A DNA stretch of 53,108 nt, from positions 1 through 53,108 of the forward strand of contig DAIEJF010000226.1 of assembly GCA_027351005.1 (NCBI GenBank), in the 5' to 3' direction. Position 1 is the first letter of the stretch; each line of letters starts with the position of its first letter. The notes under the pieces were generated by a model. It made no database searches. It was not told where the DNA came from and saw nothing but the letters and a program-made list of their open reading frames with translations. Position numbers and translations under genes: made by a program. This document shows, in pieces, positions 1 to 10,095 of the stretch. Source of the stretch: Paracoccaceae bacterium. Lineage in GTDB: Bacteria; Pseudomonadota; Alphaproteobacteria; Rhodobacterales; Rhodobacteraceae.

Positions 1-3
1 GGG

Positions 4-1110
4 ATGAAGCCGCAAGACGAGGCGGAACTGGCCGAGGCGATCCGCGGGGCCGCGGGGCCGCTGCAGGTGCAAGGCGGCGGCACGCGCGCCGTGGGGCGGC
101 CCGTGACGGGCGACCGGCTGGACACCACCGGGCTTGCGGGCATCACGCTCTACGAGCCTGGCGCGCTGACGCTTGTGGCGCGCGCGGGCACGCCCCTGGC
201 CGAGGTCGAGGCGGCGCTGGCGGCGGAAGGACAGCGGCTGGCCTTCGAGCCGCCCGATTGGCGCGGGCTTCTGGGCACGACAGGCGAAAGCACGATCGGC
301 GGCGTGGTGGCGGCCAATGCCTCGGGCCCGCGGCGGCTGGTGGCAGGGGCCTGCCGCGACGCCCTGATCGGGGTGCGGTTTGTCGATGGCACCGGTGCGG
401 TGGTGAAGAACGGCGGGCGGGTGATGAAGAACGTCACTGGCTATGACCTGGTGAAGCTGATGGCCGGGTCCTGGGGCACGCTGGGGGTCTTGAGCGAGCT
501 GAGCTTCAAGGTGCTTCCGGTGCCGGAGACCGCGGCCAGCGTGCTGTTGCCCGGGATCGGGGTGGCCGACGGCGTGGCAGCGATGGCCGCGGCGATGGGG
601 TCGCCCTTCGAGGTGTCGGGCGCGGCTTGGGGGCCGGACGGCGTGGCGCTGCGGCTGGAGGGCTTTGCCGCCTCGGTCGCCTATCGGGTGGGTCGGCTCT
701 GCGCGCTGCTGCAGGGCTTTGGCCCGGTGGCGGTGGAGGAGGGGGCAGGGGCCACCGCCCGCCGCTGGGCCGCGGTGCGCGATGTTGCCGACCTTGCCGG
801 GCGGGCGGGCGATCTGTGGCGGGTGGCGGTGAAGCCGTCCGATGCGCCCGGCGTGGTTGCGCGGATCGCGGGCGAGGTGCGGCTGGACTGGGCGGGCGGC
901 CTGATCTGGGCGCTGGTGCCCGAGGGCACCGACCTGCGCGCGGCGCTGGCGCCGCTGGCGGGGCATGCAACGCTGATGCGCGCGGCCCCCGCGACCCGCG
1001 GCCGGATCGCCCCGTTCCCCCCCGAACCCGCGCCGCTGGCTGCGATTGCGGCGGGCCTGCGGGCAAGGTTCGATCCGCGCGGCATCCTCAATCCGGGGCT
1101 GATGGGCTAG
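4..1110 (+). CDS. glcE: Glycolate oxidase FAD-binding subunit GlcE
   Basis: FAD_binding_4-type ORF (GTTGESTIGGVVAANASGPRR; GGRVMKNVTGYDLVKLMAGSWGTLG) directly upstream of glcF. Confidence 0.9.
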   Translation: MKPQDEAELAEAIRGAAGPLQVQGGGTRAVGRPVTGDRLDTTGLAGITLYEPGALTLVARAGTPLAEVEAALAAEGQRLAFEPPDWRGLLGTTGESTIGGVVAANASGPRRLVAGACRDALIGVRFVDGTGAVVKNGGRVMKNVTGYDLVKLMAGSWGTLGVLSELSFKVLPVPETAASVLLPGIGVADGVAAMAAAMGSPFEVSGAAWGPDGVALRLEGFAASVAYRVGRLCALLQGFGPVAVEEGAGATARRWAAVRDVADLAGRAGDLWRVAVKPSDAPGVVARIAGEVRLDWAGGLIWALVPEGTDLRAALAPLAGHATLMRAAPATRGRIAPFPPEPAPLAAIAAGLRARFDPRGILNPGLMG

Positions 1111-1113
1111 GCG

Positions 1114-2406
1114 ATGCAGACGACGTTCACCGAAGAGCAACTGACGGATGCCGCCACCGCGCGGTCCAACAAGATCCTGCGGACCTGCTTGCATTGCGGG
1201 TTCTGCACGGCCACATGCCCGACCTATCAGGTGCTGGGCGATGAGCTGGACAGCCCGCGCGGCCGCATCTACCTGATCAAGGACATGCTGGAGAACGACC
1301 GGGTGCCCGATGCCCGCACGGTCACGCATATTGACCGCTGCCTGTCGTGCCTGGCCTGCATGACGACCTGCCCGTCGGGCGTCGATTACATGCACCTGAT
1401 CGACCACGCCCGCGCCTATGTGGAACGCCGCTACCGCCGCCCCTTCATGGACCGGGCGCTGCGCTGGGTGCTGGCGCGGGTGCTGCCCCATCCGGGGCGG
1501 TTCCGGCTGGCGCTGCTGGGGGCCAAGATCGCGCGGCCCTTCGCCGGGCTGATGCCGGATCCGCGGCTGCGCGCCATGCTGGCGATGGCGCCGAAGACGA
1601 TCCCGCCGGTCAGCCGCAACGACGACCCGCAGAGCTTTCCGGCGCAGGGCGCGCGGCGGATGCGGGTCGCGCTGATGACGGGCTGCGCGCAGAAGGCGCT
1701 GAACACCGACATCAACGATGCCACCATCCGCCTGCTGACCCGGCTGGGCTGTGAGGTGGTGGTGGCGCGCGGCGCGGGGTGCTGCGGCGCGCTGACCCAT
1801 CACATGGGCCGCGAGGCTGAAAGCCACGCGAGCGCGGCCGCCAACATCCGCGCCTGGATGGCCGAGAAGCGGGGCGCAGGCCTTGATGCGATCGTCGTCA
1901 ACACCTCGGGCTGCGGGACGACGGTGAAGGATTACAAGGTGATGTTCGCGGGCGATCCGCTGGCCGCCGAGGCGGCCGAGGTTTCGGCGCTGGCGTTCGA
2001 CATCTCGGAACTGCTGGTGAAGATCGGGCTGCCCGAGGGCGCGCCCAAGGGCCTGCGCGTGGCCTATCACGCCGCCTGTTCGCTGCAGCATGGCCAGCAG
2101 GTCAAGACGGCGCCGAAGGATCTGCTGAAACGTGCGGGCTTCACCGTGGTGGAACCCGCCGACAGCCACCTGTGCTGTGGCTCGGCCGGCACCTACAACC
2201 TGATGCAGCCCGAGATCTCGGGCCAGTTGAAGGCGCGCAAGGTCGCCACCCTGGAAGCCACCGCCCCCGATCTGATCGCGGCGGGCAACATTGGCTGCAT
2301 GATGCAGATCGGCTCGGGCACCGGTGTGCCGGTGGTGCATACGGTGGAACTGATCGACTGGGCCACAGGCGGGCCGAAACCGCGCGCGCTGGCGGGGCTG
2401 CCATAA
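1114..2406 (+). CDS. glcF: Glycolate oxidase iron-sulfur subunit GlcF
   Basis: Two 4Fe-4S motifs (CLHCGFCTATCP, CLSCLACMTTCP) and CCG-type motifs (GCCGALTHH, CCGSAGTYN). Confidence 0.93.
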   Translation: MQTTFTEEQLTDAATARSNKILRTCLHCGFCTATCPTYQVLGDELDSPRGRIYLIKDMLENDRVPDARTVTHIDRCLSCLACMTTCPSGVDYMHLIDHARAYVERRYRRPFMDRALRWVLARVLPHPGRFRLALLGAKIARPFAGLMPDPRLRAMLAMAPKTIPPVSRNDDPQSFPAQGARRMRVALMTGCAQKALNTDINDATIRLLTRLGCEVVVARGAGCCGALTHHMGREAESHASAAANIRAWMAEKRGAGLDAIVVNTSGCGTTVKDYKVMFAGDPLAAEAAEVSALAFDISELLVKIGLPEGAPKGLRVAYHAACSLQHGQQVKTAPKDLLKRAGFTVVEPADSHLCCGSAGTYNLMQPEISGQLKARKVATLEATAPDLIAAGNIGCMMQIGSGTGVPVVHTVELIDWATGGPKPRALAGLP

Positions 2407-2459
2407 TCCTGCCGCAGACCCTGCGCATCGTGGCGCCGGTTTTCAGGCAGGAGAGCGGG

Positions 2460-3281
2460 ATGCGGCGATGGGGTGCGGCACTGGCGGCGGCGGCGCTTCT
2501 GCTGGCGCAGGGCGCGCTGGCGGACACCTCGTTGATGTCCATGGCCACCGGCGACGAAAGCCGCGGGTGGGAGGCCGTGGGGCGCCTGAATCTGGGAGAT
2601 CGCGGCTTCTGCACCGCGGTGCTGATCGCGCCCGATGTGGTGCTGACGGCGGCGCACTGCCTTTATGACAAGACCACCGGCCAGCGGTTTCCCATCGCGC
2701 AGATGCAGTTCCTGGCCGACTGGCGGCTGGGCCGCGCCGCGGCCTATCGCGGTATCCGCCGTGCGGTGCAGGCCGACGGCTACAGCTATGCCGAGGCCAA
2801 CCGGGTGACCCAGATGGGCCATGACCTGGCGCTGCTGCAACTGGACCAGCCGATCCGACTGCCCTCGATCCGGCCCTTTGCGGTCGCGGACGGCAATCTG
2901 CACGCGGGCGATACGGTTGCGGTGGTCTCTTACGCGCAGGACCGGGCCGAGGCGCCTTCGCTTCAGCAGACCTGCGGGGTCGAGGGGAACCGGCCCGGCG
3001 TGCTGATCATGAGTTGCAGCATCGACTTCGGTGCCTCGGGCGCGCCGGTCTTTGTGCGCCGCGACGGGGTGCCGGTGATCGTGTCGGTCATTTCAGCGAT
3101 GGCCGAGGCAGACGGCCAGCGCGTTTCGCTGGGGGTCGACCTGGCGGACGCGCTGCCCCCGCTGGAGGCGCGGCTGAGCGCCGCGATCAACGGAACGCTG
3201 GTGGAAACGGCGCCGGTGCAGGCGACGGGGGGCCTGTCTGGCGCGACCGCGCCGGGCGGGGCGAAGTTCCTGCGCCCCTGA
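2460..3281 (+). CDS. Secreted trypsin-like serine protease
   Basis: Signal peptide MRRWGAALAAAALLLAQGALA; catalytic contexts TAAHC, HDLALL, GASGAPVF; start at ATG 2460 inside ORF 2172-3281. Confidence 0.8.
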   Translation: MRRWGAALAAAALLLAQGALADTSLMSMATGDESRGWEAVGRLNLGDRGFCTAVLIAPDVVLTAAHCLYDKTTGQRFPIAQMQFLADWRLGRAAAYRGIRRAVQADGYSYAEANRVTQMGHDLALLQLDQPIRLPSIRPFAVADGNLHAGDTVAVVSYAQDRAEAPSLQQTCGVEGNRPGVLIMSCSIDFGASGAPVFVRRDGVPVIVSVISAMAEADGQRVSLGVDLADALPPLEARLSAAINGTLVETAPVQATGGLSGATAPGGAKFLRP

Positions 3282-3302
3282 TCTCCGCGGCGCCCGCGGG
3301 GT

Positions 3303-3331
3303 CTTGAACGCCTGCGCGCGGCTTCCTACCT
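3303..3331 (+). promoter_or_regulatory. Candidate heat-shock (RpoH-type) promoter upstream of hsp20
   Basis: CTTGAA...CCTACCT resembles the alphaproteobacterial RpoH pattern (TTG, about 17-18 nt, CYTATNT) with one mismatch in the -10. Confidence 0.3.
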
Positions 3332-3364
3332 CGAAAGGGCCGGATGCCAGGATGGGTCCGGCAC

Positions 3365-3403
3365 ATACCGCCCGGCCCCCGAGGGGGAGGGCGCCCTTGG
3401 TAT
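3365..3403 (+). promoter_or_regulatory. 5'UTR hairpin upstream of hsp20
   Basis: ATACC-GCCC..CCCCC-GA-GGGGG..GGGC..GGTAT nested inverted repeat just before the ribosome-binding site and ATG 3424. Confidence 0.35.
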
Positions 3404-3423
3404 CGCTCACTGGAGGATGACCC

Positions 3424-3897
3424 ATGCGCAGCTTCGATTTCGCCCCGCTTTACCGTGCCACCGTCGGCTTCGACCGGCTTGCCGACCTGATGGATCGCGC
3501 GCTGAGCGTTGATGCGTCACAACCGACCTATCCGCCCTACAACATCGAGAAGACCGCCGAGAACGCCTATCGCATCTCGGTCGCCGTGGCCGGCTTCACG
3601 GCTGACGAGCTTGCGGTCGAGGTGAAGGAGGGCACGCTGATCGTATCGGCCCGCAAGGCCGAGGATGACGCCACCCGCACCTTCCTGCATCGCGGCATCG
3701 CAACCCGCGCCTTCGAGCGGCGCTTTGCGCTGGCCGACCATGTGCGCGTGACCGGCGCGCAGAACCTCGACGGGATGCTGCACATCGACCTCGTGCGCGA
3801 GACGCCCGAGGCGCTGAAGCCCCGCCGGATCGAGATCGCCCGCGCCGCCGACATCGAGGCGAAGGCGGTCCCCGCGCCGGAGACCGCGGCGGCCTGA
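3424..3897 (+). CDS. Hsp20 family small heat shock protein (IbpA-like)
   Basis: Alpha-crystallin domain: YPPYNIEKTAENAYRISVAVAGF...GIATRAFERRFALADHV. Confidence 0.9.
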   Translation: MRSFDFAPLYRATVGFDRLADLMDRALSVDASQPTYPPYNIEKTAENAYRISVAVAGFTADELAVEVKEGTLIVSARKAEDDATRTFLHRGIATRAFERRFALADHVRVTGAQNLDGMLHIDLVRETPEALKPRRIEIARAADIEAKAVPAPETAAA

Positions 3898-3921
3898 CGC
3901 CCATGGCACAGGACTGACCGA

Positions 3922-3949
3922 AGGGCGCGCCAAGGGGCGCGCCCTTTTT
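3922..3949 (+). terminator. Rho-independent terminator of hsp20
   Basis: AGGGCGCGCC-AAGG-GGCGCGCCCT followed by T-tract. Confidence 0.8.
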
Positions 3950-4016
3950 CGTCGGTCGGGGCGCGGCACCCCAGTACCCCCTTGTCCGCCCCCGCGCCCG
4001 GCGGCAGGATCGGCGC

Positions 4017-4394
4017 ATGTCAGACCCCGTGCCCCCGCCCGACCCCCGCCTGCGTCTGCGCGTCGTCTTTGGCGATGGCGCGATGGTGGGTCCGGGCAAG
4101 GCCGACCTGCTGGACCTGATCCGCACGGCTGGCTCGATCTCGGCTGCGGGGCGGGCGATGGGCATGAGCTACAAGCGCGCCTGGGGGCTGGTCGAGGAGA
4201 TGAACGCGGCCTTCCGCGCGCCGCTTGTCGCCTCGGTCCGGGGCGGTGTGCAGGGCGGGGGGGCCCGGCTGACGCCCGAGGGCGAGGCCGTGCTGGCCCA
4301 TTACCGCGCGATCGAGGCGAAGGCTGCCGAGGCGGGCGCCGACGACATCGCGGCGATCCGCGCGATGCTGAGGGATATTCCCGGCGGGAAATAG
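4017..4394 (+). CDS. ModE-type winged-HTH regulator, HTH domain only
   Basis: [33 protein letters not shown] typical of ModE N-domain; 125 aa with no Mop domain; upstream of modABC. Confidence 0.85.
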   Translation: MSDPVPPPDPRLRLRVVFGDGAMVGPGKADLLDLIRTAGSISAAGRAMGMSYKRAWGLVEEMNAAFRAPLVASVRGGVQGGGARLTPEGEAVLAHYRAIEAKAAEAGADDIAAIRAMLRDIPGGK

Positions 4395-4422
4395 CGCTTG
4401 CCTTTGCCCTGTCCCGCTGCCC

Positions 4423-4442
4423 ATATGTTTTGCAGAACATAT
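4423..4442 (+). promoter_or_regulatory. Candidate ModE operator (Mo-box-like)
   Basis: Perfect inverted repeat ATATGTT-TTGCAG-AACATAT, 13 nt before modA ATG. Confidence 0.6.
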
Positions 4443-4455
4443 CGACGGAGCCGCC

Positions 4456-5244
4456 ATGTCCCTGACCGCCATCACCCGCCGCGCCGCGCTGGCCGCCTGT
4501 GTCGCGTTGATGTCTGGCCTGTCTGCCCTGTCGGCGCAGGCCGACCCTGGCCGCATCACCGTCTTTGCCGCCGCCAGCCTCAAGACCGCGCTGGACGAGA
4601 TCGCGGCCGACTGGAAGGCCGACACCGGCAATACCGCCGTGGTCAGCTACGCGGGCACCCCGCAACTGGCGCGGCAGATCCAGCAGGGCGCTCCGGCCGA
4701 CCTGTTCATCTCGGCCGACGAGGCGTGGATGGATACGCTGGGCAAGGCCGGGCTGATCCGGCCCGCCACCCGCGTCGACCTGCTGGGCAACGCGCTGGTG
4801 CTGGTGGCGCCGAAGGACGGGGCCGCACCGGTGGCCATTGGCAAGGGCTTTGATCTGGCCGGGATGCTGGGCGACAGCAGGCTGGCGATGGCCCTGGTCG
4901 ATTCCGTGCCCGCGGGCAAGTATGGCAAGGCCGCGCTGACCGCGCTGGGCGTCTGGCCGACGGTGGCCCCCAAGGTGGCGCAGGCGGAAAACGTGCGCGC
5001 CGCGCTGGCGCTGGTGGCCACCGGCGAGGCGCCTTACGGCATCGTCTACGCGACCGACGCCGCAGCCGAGCCGAAGGTGGCGGTGGTCGGCCGCTTCCCC
5101 GAAGACAGCCACCCGCCGATCGTCTATCCTGCGGCCCTCACCACGGCCGCGCAGGGCCCGGCGGGCGATTTCCTCGCCTATCTTTCGGGCGCGAAGGCTG
5201 TGGCCGTCTTCGAGAGGCAGGGGTTCACGGTGCTGACGAAATGA
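4456..5244 (+). CDS. modA: Molybdate ABC transporter substrate-binding protein ModA
   Basis: ITVFAAASLKTALDEIA...GAPADLFISADEAWMD. Confidence 0.93.
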   Translation: MSLTAITRRAALAACVALMSGLSALSAQADPGRITVFAAASLKTALDEIAADWKADTGNTAVVSYAGTPQLARQIQQGAPADLFISADEAWMDTLGKAGLIRPATRVDLLGNALVLVAPKDGAAPVAIGKGFDLAGMLGDSRLAMALVDSVPAGKYGKAALTALGVWPTVAPKVAQAENVRAALALVATGEAPYGIVYATDAAAEPKVAVVGRFPEDSHPPIVYPAALTTAAQGPAGDFLAYLSGAKAVAVFERQGFTVLTK

Positions 5245-5248
5245 GGCC

Positions 5249-5947
5249 ATGCCAAGCCTGCTGAGCCCCGAGGAATGGCAGGCGCTTGTCCTGTCGGTGA
5301 AGGTGGGGCTGGTCGCCACCCTGGTCAGCCTGCCCTTTGCGGTGGGCATGGCCGTGCTGCTTGCGCGGCACGCCTTCCCGGGCAAGCAGATTGTGAACGG
5401 CCTTGTCTATCTGCCGCTGGTGCTGCCGCCCGTGGTGACGGGGTACCTGTTGCTCTTGACCTTCGGCCGCCACGGCCCGGTCGGCGCGCTGCTGGAACGG
5501 ACGTTCGGCATCGTCTTCATCTTCCGCTGGACGGGTGCGGCGCTGGCCTCGGCGGTGATGGGCTTTCCGCTGATGGTGCGGGCGATCCGGCTGGCGGTCG
5601 AGGCGGTCGACCCGCGGCTTGAACAGGCGGCGAGCACCCTTGGCGCCTCGCGCGGCTGGGTCTTTCTGACGGTCACGCTGCCCCTGATCCTGCCGGGCAT
5701 CCTGGCCGGTGCGATCCTGGGCTTCGCCCGAGCGCTCAGCGAGTTCGGCGCCACGATCACCTTCGTGTCGAACATCCCCGGTCAGACCCAGACCCTGCCG
5801 CTGGCGATCTATTCCTTCCTTCAGGTGCCGGGGGGCGATGCGGCGGCGCTGCGGCTGGTGGTGATCTCGATCGTGCTGGCGATGGCGGCGCTGATCGCGT
5901 CAGAGGTGCTGGGCGCCCGCGTTGCGCGGCGGATCGCGGGCCGATGA
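5249..5947 (+). CDS. modB: Molybdate ABC transporter permease ModB
   Basis: LPLVLPPVVTGYLLLL...RALSEFGATITFVSNIPGQTQTLPLAIY. Confidence 0.93.
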   Translation: MPSLLSPEEWQALVLSVKVGLVATLVSLPFAVGMAVLLARHAFPGKQIVNGLVYLPLVLPPVVTGYLLLLTFGRHGPVGALLERTFGIVFIFRWTGAALASAVMGFPLMVRAIRLAVEAVDPRLEQAASTLGASRGWVFLTVTLPLILPGILAGAILGFARALSEFGATITFVSNIPGQTQTLPLAIYSFLQVPGGDAAALRLVVISIVLAMAALIASEVLGARVARRIAGR

Positions 5948-7032
5948 CGCTGACGGTCGCGCTGCGCCACGCCTTTCCAGGCTTCACGCTGGATGTGGCC
6001 TTCGAGGCCCCGCCCGGGCTTACGGTGCTGTTCGGCCGGTCGGGGTCGGGCAAGACAACGGTGGTCAATGCCGTGGCGGGATTGCTGCGGCCGCAGGCCG
6101 GGCGGGTTACCGTCGGGCCGCGGGTGCTTTGCGATACCGCCGCCCGGATCTGGCTGCCGCCGCATCGCCGCCGGATGGGCTATGTGTTTCAAGAGGCGCG
6201 GCTTTTCCCGCATCTGACGGTGCGGCAGAACCTGACCTATGGCCGCCGCTTCGCGCCCCGCGGCGCCGCGGGGGCGCCTTTTGATGCGGTGATCGACATG
6301 CTAGGCATCGCCGCCCTGCTCGACCGGCCCCCCGCAGCCCTGTCGGGGGGGGAAAAGAGCCGGGTCGCGATCGGCCGCGCGCTGCTGTCGGCGCCCGAGC
6401 TGTTGCTGATGGACGAGCCGCTGGCCGCGCTGGACGAGGCGCGCAAGGACGAGATCTTGCCCTATCTTGAACGGCTGCGGGATGAGACGCGGGTGCCGAT
6501 CCTTTATGTCAGCCATTCGGTGGCCGAGGTGGCACGCCTGGCCACGACGGTCGTTCTGTTGCAGGCAGGCCGGGTCGCGCGGATCGGCCCCGCGGCCGAG
6601 GTTCTGGCGGATCCGGCTGCCGCCCATGCCATCGGCCTGCGCGAGGCGGGCGCCGTCATCACCGCCCGGCTGATCGGGCAGGAGGACGACGGGCTTTCGG
6701 TCCTGGAAACCTCGGCCGGGCGGCTTTACCTGCCGCGGGTCGATGCGGCGCGGGGCACGCCGCTGCGCGTGCGCATCCACGCGCAGGACGTGATCCTGTC
6801 GCGCGCGGCGCCGGTGGGCCTGTCGGCGCTGAACGTGCTGCCGGGGGTGGTCGAGGCCGTTCGCCTGGGCGAGGGGCCGGGTGCGCTGGTGCAGATGCGC
6901 TCGGGCGGCGACCTGATCCTGGCGCGCCTCACCCGGCGATCGGTGCAGGCGCTGGGGCTGGCGCCGGGGGTGGAATGCCACGCCATCGTCAAGACCGTCT
7001 CGGTCGGACGGGGCGACATCGGCGGGGTCTGA
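5944..7032 (+). CDS. modC: Molybdate ABC transporter ATP-binding protein ModC
   Basis: Walker A GRSGSGKTTVV, signature LSGGEKSRVAIGRALL, C-terminal Mop/TOBE region. Confidence 0.93.
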   Translation: MTLTVALRHAFPGFTLDVAFEAPPGLTVLFGRSGSGKTTVVNAVAGLLRPQAGRVTVGPRVLCDTAARIWLPPHRRRMGYVFQEARLFPHLTVRQNLTYGRRFAPRGAAGAPFDAVIDMLGIAALLDRPPAALSGGEKSRVAIGRALLSAPELLLMDEPLAALDEARKDEILPYLERLRDETRVPILYVSHSVAEVARLATTVVLLQAGRVARIGPAAEVLADPAAAHAIGLREAGAVITARLIGQEDDGLSVLETSAGRLYLPRVDAARGTPLRVRIHAQDVILSRAAPVGLSALNVLPGVVEAVRLGEGPGALVQMRSGGDLILARLTRRSVQALGLAPGVECHAIVKTVSVGRGDIGGV

Positions 7033-7176
7033 GGGTCACGCCGGATCAAGCGCGCGTGGCGCCCCTTGCCGCCCGTGCGCTTTCGCAACACAACGTGAGC
7101 ATCGTGCAACAGAGGTGTCGCCCGGCCGGAAAACCCGGCTATCTCAAGGCGTCACACCCTCCGGAGGTCCGCGCCC

Positions 7177-8412
7177 GTGTTCCAGTCGTTCTTTCCCCGC
7201 CCGCGGCTGTTCTTCCTGTCTGCGCTGCTCTGGACCATCGTCGCCGTGGCGGTCTGGTACACGCTGGGCGAAGGCATCGGCGCGGCGCTGGGCTTTCCTC
7301 CGGGGCCGGGCGAGGCGCGGCCGATCATCGGGCTGCATTACTTCGTGACGCCCGACTTCATCTGGTTCTACCTGTACTGCTTCGCCTTCTTCGCGGTCTT
7401 CTTCGCCGCCTGGGCGATCTTCGCCCCCCACCCCTATCAATGGTGGTCGGTCGGGGGCTCGGCGCTGATCATCTTCGTCGATTACTATCAGGTGCAGGTG
7501 TCGGTCGCGATCAACAACTGGCGGGGGCCGTTCTTCAACGCGGTGCAGCAGGCGCTGTCGCCCAATTCCAAGGTGACGGCGGCCGAGCTTTACGGCTTCA
7601 TGGTCACCTTCGCCGAGATCGCCTTCGTGGCGGTCGCGGTCTATGTGCTGACCCGGTTCTTCACCAGCCATTTCGTGTTCCGCTGGCGCACCGCGATGAA
7701 CGACTACTACATGGCCCGCTGGTCCGAGGTGCGCGGGATCGAAGGCGCCTCGCAGCGGGTGCAGGAAGACACGATGCGCTTTGCCTCGATCGTCGAGGGG
7801 CTGGGGCTGTCGATGATCGACTCGATCATGACGCTGTTCGCCTTCCTGCCGGTGCTGGCCGCGCTGTCGCCCAATGTCACCGCGTTGCCGATCATCGGCG
7901 AAGTGCCGGAACCCCTGGTGGTGGCGGCGATCTTCTGGTCGATCTTCGGAACCTTCCTGCTGGCCTTCGCGGGCATCCGCCTGCCGGGGCTGGAATTCCT
8001 GAACCAGCGGGTCGAGGCGGCCTATCGCAAGGAACTGGTCTATGGCGAGGATCACGGCCACCGCGCCGATCCGATGACGGTGCGCGAGCTGTTCGGGCAG
8101 GTGCGGCGCAGCTACTTCCGCCTGTACGCCCACTTCGTCTACTTCAATTTCTTCCGCAGCATGTACGGGCAGGCCGACAACATCTTCGCCACCCTGATCC
8201 TCATTCCGACCATCGCGGCGGGCAGGATCACCTTCGGCATCTTCCAGCAGATCCTCGGCGCCTTCGGGCAGGTCTCCAGCTCGTTCCAGTACCTTGTCTA
8301 TTCGTGGTCGACGATCGTCGAGCTGTTGTCGATCTACAAGCGTCTGCGGGCGTTCGAGGCCCAGTTCGCGGGCCGCGCGCAGGACAGGATCGAAACCGCG
8401 CCCGAGGTCTGA
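7177..8412 (+). CDS. sbmA: SbmA/BacA-family peptide antibiotic transporter
   Basis: [19 protein letters not shown]; multi-TM, no ATPase domain; [15 protein letters not shown]. Confidence 0.85.
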   Translation: MFQSFFPRPRLFFLSALLWTIVAVAVWYTLGEGIGAALGFPPGPGEARPIIGLHYFVTPDFIWFYLYCFAFFAVFFAAWAIFAPHPYQWWSVGGSALIIFVDYYQVQVSVAINNWRGPFFNAVQQALSPNSKVTAAELYGFMVTFAEIAFVAVAVYVLTRFFTSHFVFRWRTAMNDYYMARWSEVRGIEGASQRVQEDTMRFASIVEGLGLSMIDSIMTLFAFLPVLAALSPNVTALPIIGEVPEPLVVAAIFWSIFGTFLLAFAGIRLPGLEFLNQRVEAAYRKELVYGEDHGHRADPMTVRELFGQVRRSYFRLYAHFVYFNFFRSMYGQADNIFATLILIPTIAAGRITFGIFQQILGAFGQVSSSFQYLVYSWSTIVELLSIYKRLRAFEAQFAGRAQDRIETAPEV

Positions 8413-10056
8413 TTACTCGGCCACCTTCAGGCGGCTTTCCACCAGAAGCCCTTCCTCGTCGAGGATGGGATAGGCGACAGAGGCGACATGCGCGTTGATC
8501 CGTTTCAGGTCGCGCAGCATGTCGAGGTGCAGCGACGAGGTTTGCAGGCTGTCGGTCTGCCCGCCGCGCAGCCGCTGGAAGTGGCGCTCGGCCGACTCGC
8601 GTTCCATCCGGCGGATGTCGACCTTGGCTTCCACCAGCTTGCGCGCCAGCGTCTTGTCGCGGCTCATGAAGATCGTCTGGGCGATGCGCATGTTTTCCTG
8701 CGTGGTCAGGAACAGCGCCGTCAGTTCGCGATAGCCTTCGTCGGAAAAGCGCAGGCCAAGGCCCACCTTCTTTTCCACCTGCCCCGACAGCCCCTTGTCC
8801 AGAATGTCGCCGATGTGTTCGAGGTTGATGACGTAGTCCAGCACCGCGATGGCGCGGCGCTTCTCGGTCTCGCCCCCGGCAGGGCCGAGGCGGGCAAGGT
8901 AGACCTTCACCGCCTGTTGCAGCGTGTCGACCCGGTCATCCAGTTGCGCCACCTCGCGCAGCGGCAGCGGGTCATTGGTGCGGAAGGCGGTCATCACCAG
9001 CACCATCATGCGTTCCACCAGGTCGCCGATGGCCAGCGCCTCGCGGCTGGCGCCGGTCAGCGCCAGCACGGGCTGTTCCAGCGCGGCATCATCCAGCCAG
9101 CGCGGGGTCACCGCGTCGGTCGCCGTCTCGTCCGGCACCGCCCGCGCCATGGCGCTGCCCAGAAGGCCCGCGAAGGGCGCCGTCACCGCGGCCAGCACGA
9201 TGTTGAACGCCAGATGCGCGGCCACCGGCAGGCCCGCCCCGGCGGCCCCCTCTGCGGCCAGCGCAGCCCCCAGAACCCCGGCCAGTGGCATCGCGATCAG
9301 GCAGCCCAGACCCCGCACGGCCAGATTGCCCAGCGTCACGCGCCGCGCCGCCGCCCCGGCCTTCAGGGTCGCCAGCACCGGCGGGATCGCCCCGCCGAAG
9401 TTCGCGCCCAGCACCATCGCCACCGCCAGCGCGGGCGTCAGGCTGCCATGCGCGGCCAGCGGCAGCAGCAGCACGATCACCGCCAGCGACGAGGCGCAAA
9501 GCACCGCAAGCCCCGCGGCCACCGCGAAGGCCACCGGCCAGGCCCCACCCAGCAACCCCAGGAAGGCCGCCAGCGCCGGGGAATCGCGCATCGGCGCCGA
9601 GGCCGTCTCCAGCAGCGTCACCGACAGCAAGAGCAGGCCCGCCCCGATCAGCGCCAGCCCCAGCCCGGTGGCCCGGGGCGACTTGCGTCGCCGCAGCAGG
9701 TAGCCCACCGCGATCAGCACGGGCGAGATTGCGGTGATCCCGGCGGAGACGAACCAGGCCGTCAGCGCGGTGCCAAGGTTGGCCCCCAGCAGCACGATCT
9801 GCGCCTTGCGGCCGGCGATCATTCCCTGTGCCGCAAAATCCGCCGTCATCAGCGCCGTGGCGGTCGAGGATTGCATCCCGATGGTGGCCACCAGCCCCGA
9901 CAGGAAGGCGCGCACGCCGTTACGGGTTCCCAGCCCCAGCACCATGCGAAGGCGCAGGCCAAAGCCTTCGGTCGCGCCGTCACGGACAAGGCGAAGACCG
10001 AACAGAAGCAGGCACACGGCACCCGCCAGGTTGAGCAGGACGGTGAAGGATTCCAA
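8413..10056 (-). CDS. Na/Pi cotransporter family protein with C-terminal PhoU-like region
   Basis: LLLFGLRLVRDG...GMQSSTATALMT...GANLGTALTAW...GANFGGAIPPVLATL; C-terminal helical region. Confidence 0.9.
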   Translation of the reverse strand: MESFTVLLNLAGAVCLLLFGLRLVRDGATEGFGLRLRMVLGLGTRNGVRAFLSGLVATIGMQSSTATALMTADFAAQGMIAGRKAQIVLLGANLGTALTAWFVSAGITAISPVLIAVGYLLRRRKSPRATGLGLALIGAGLLLLSVTLLETASAPMRDSPALAAFLGLLGGAWPVAFAVAAGLAVLCASSLAVIVLLLPLAAHGSLTPALAVAMVLGANFGGAIPPVLATLKAGAAARRVTLGNLAVRGLGCLIAMPLAGVLGAALAAEGAAGAGLPVAAHLAFNIVLAAVTAPFAGLLGSAMARAVPDETATDAVTPRWLDDAALEQPVLALTGASREALAIGDLVERMMVLVMTAFRTNDPLPLREVAQLDDRVDTLQQAVKVYLARLGPAGGETEKRRAIAVLDYVINLEHIGDILDKGLSGQVEKKVGLGLRFSDEGYRELTALFLTTQENMRIAQTIFMSRDKTLARKLVEAKVDIRRMERESAERHFQRLRGGQTDSLQTSSLHLDMLRDLKRINAHVASVAYPILDEEGLLVESRLKVAE

Positions 10057-10095
10057 GGGGTGCCTTTGCAGAAGGGCCGGAGGGAACCGGCCGTG

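Noticed and set aside
3517-5385. 622-aa minus-strand ORF
   Set aside because: Antisense to hsp20, modE-like and modA; composition of a shadow ORF
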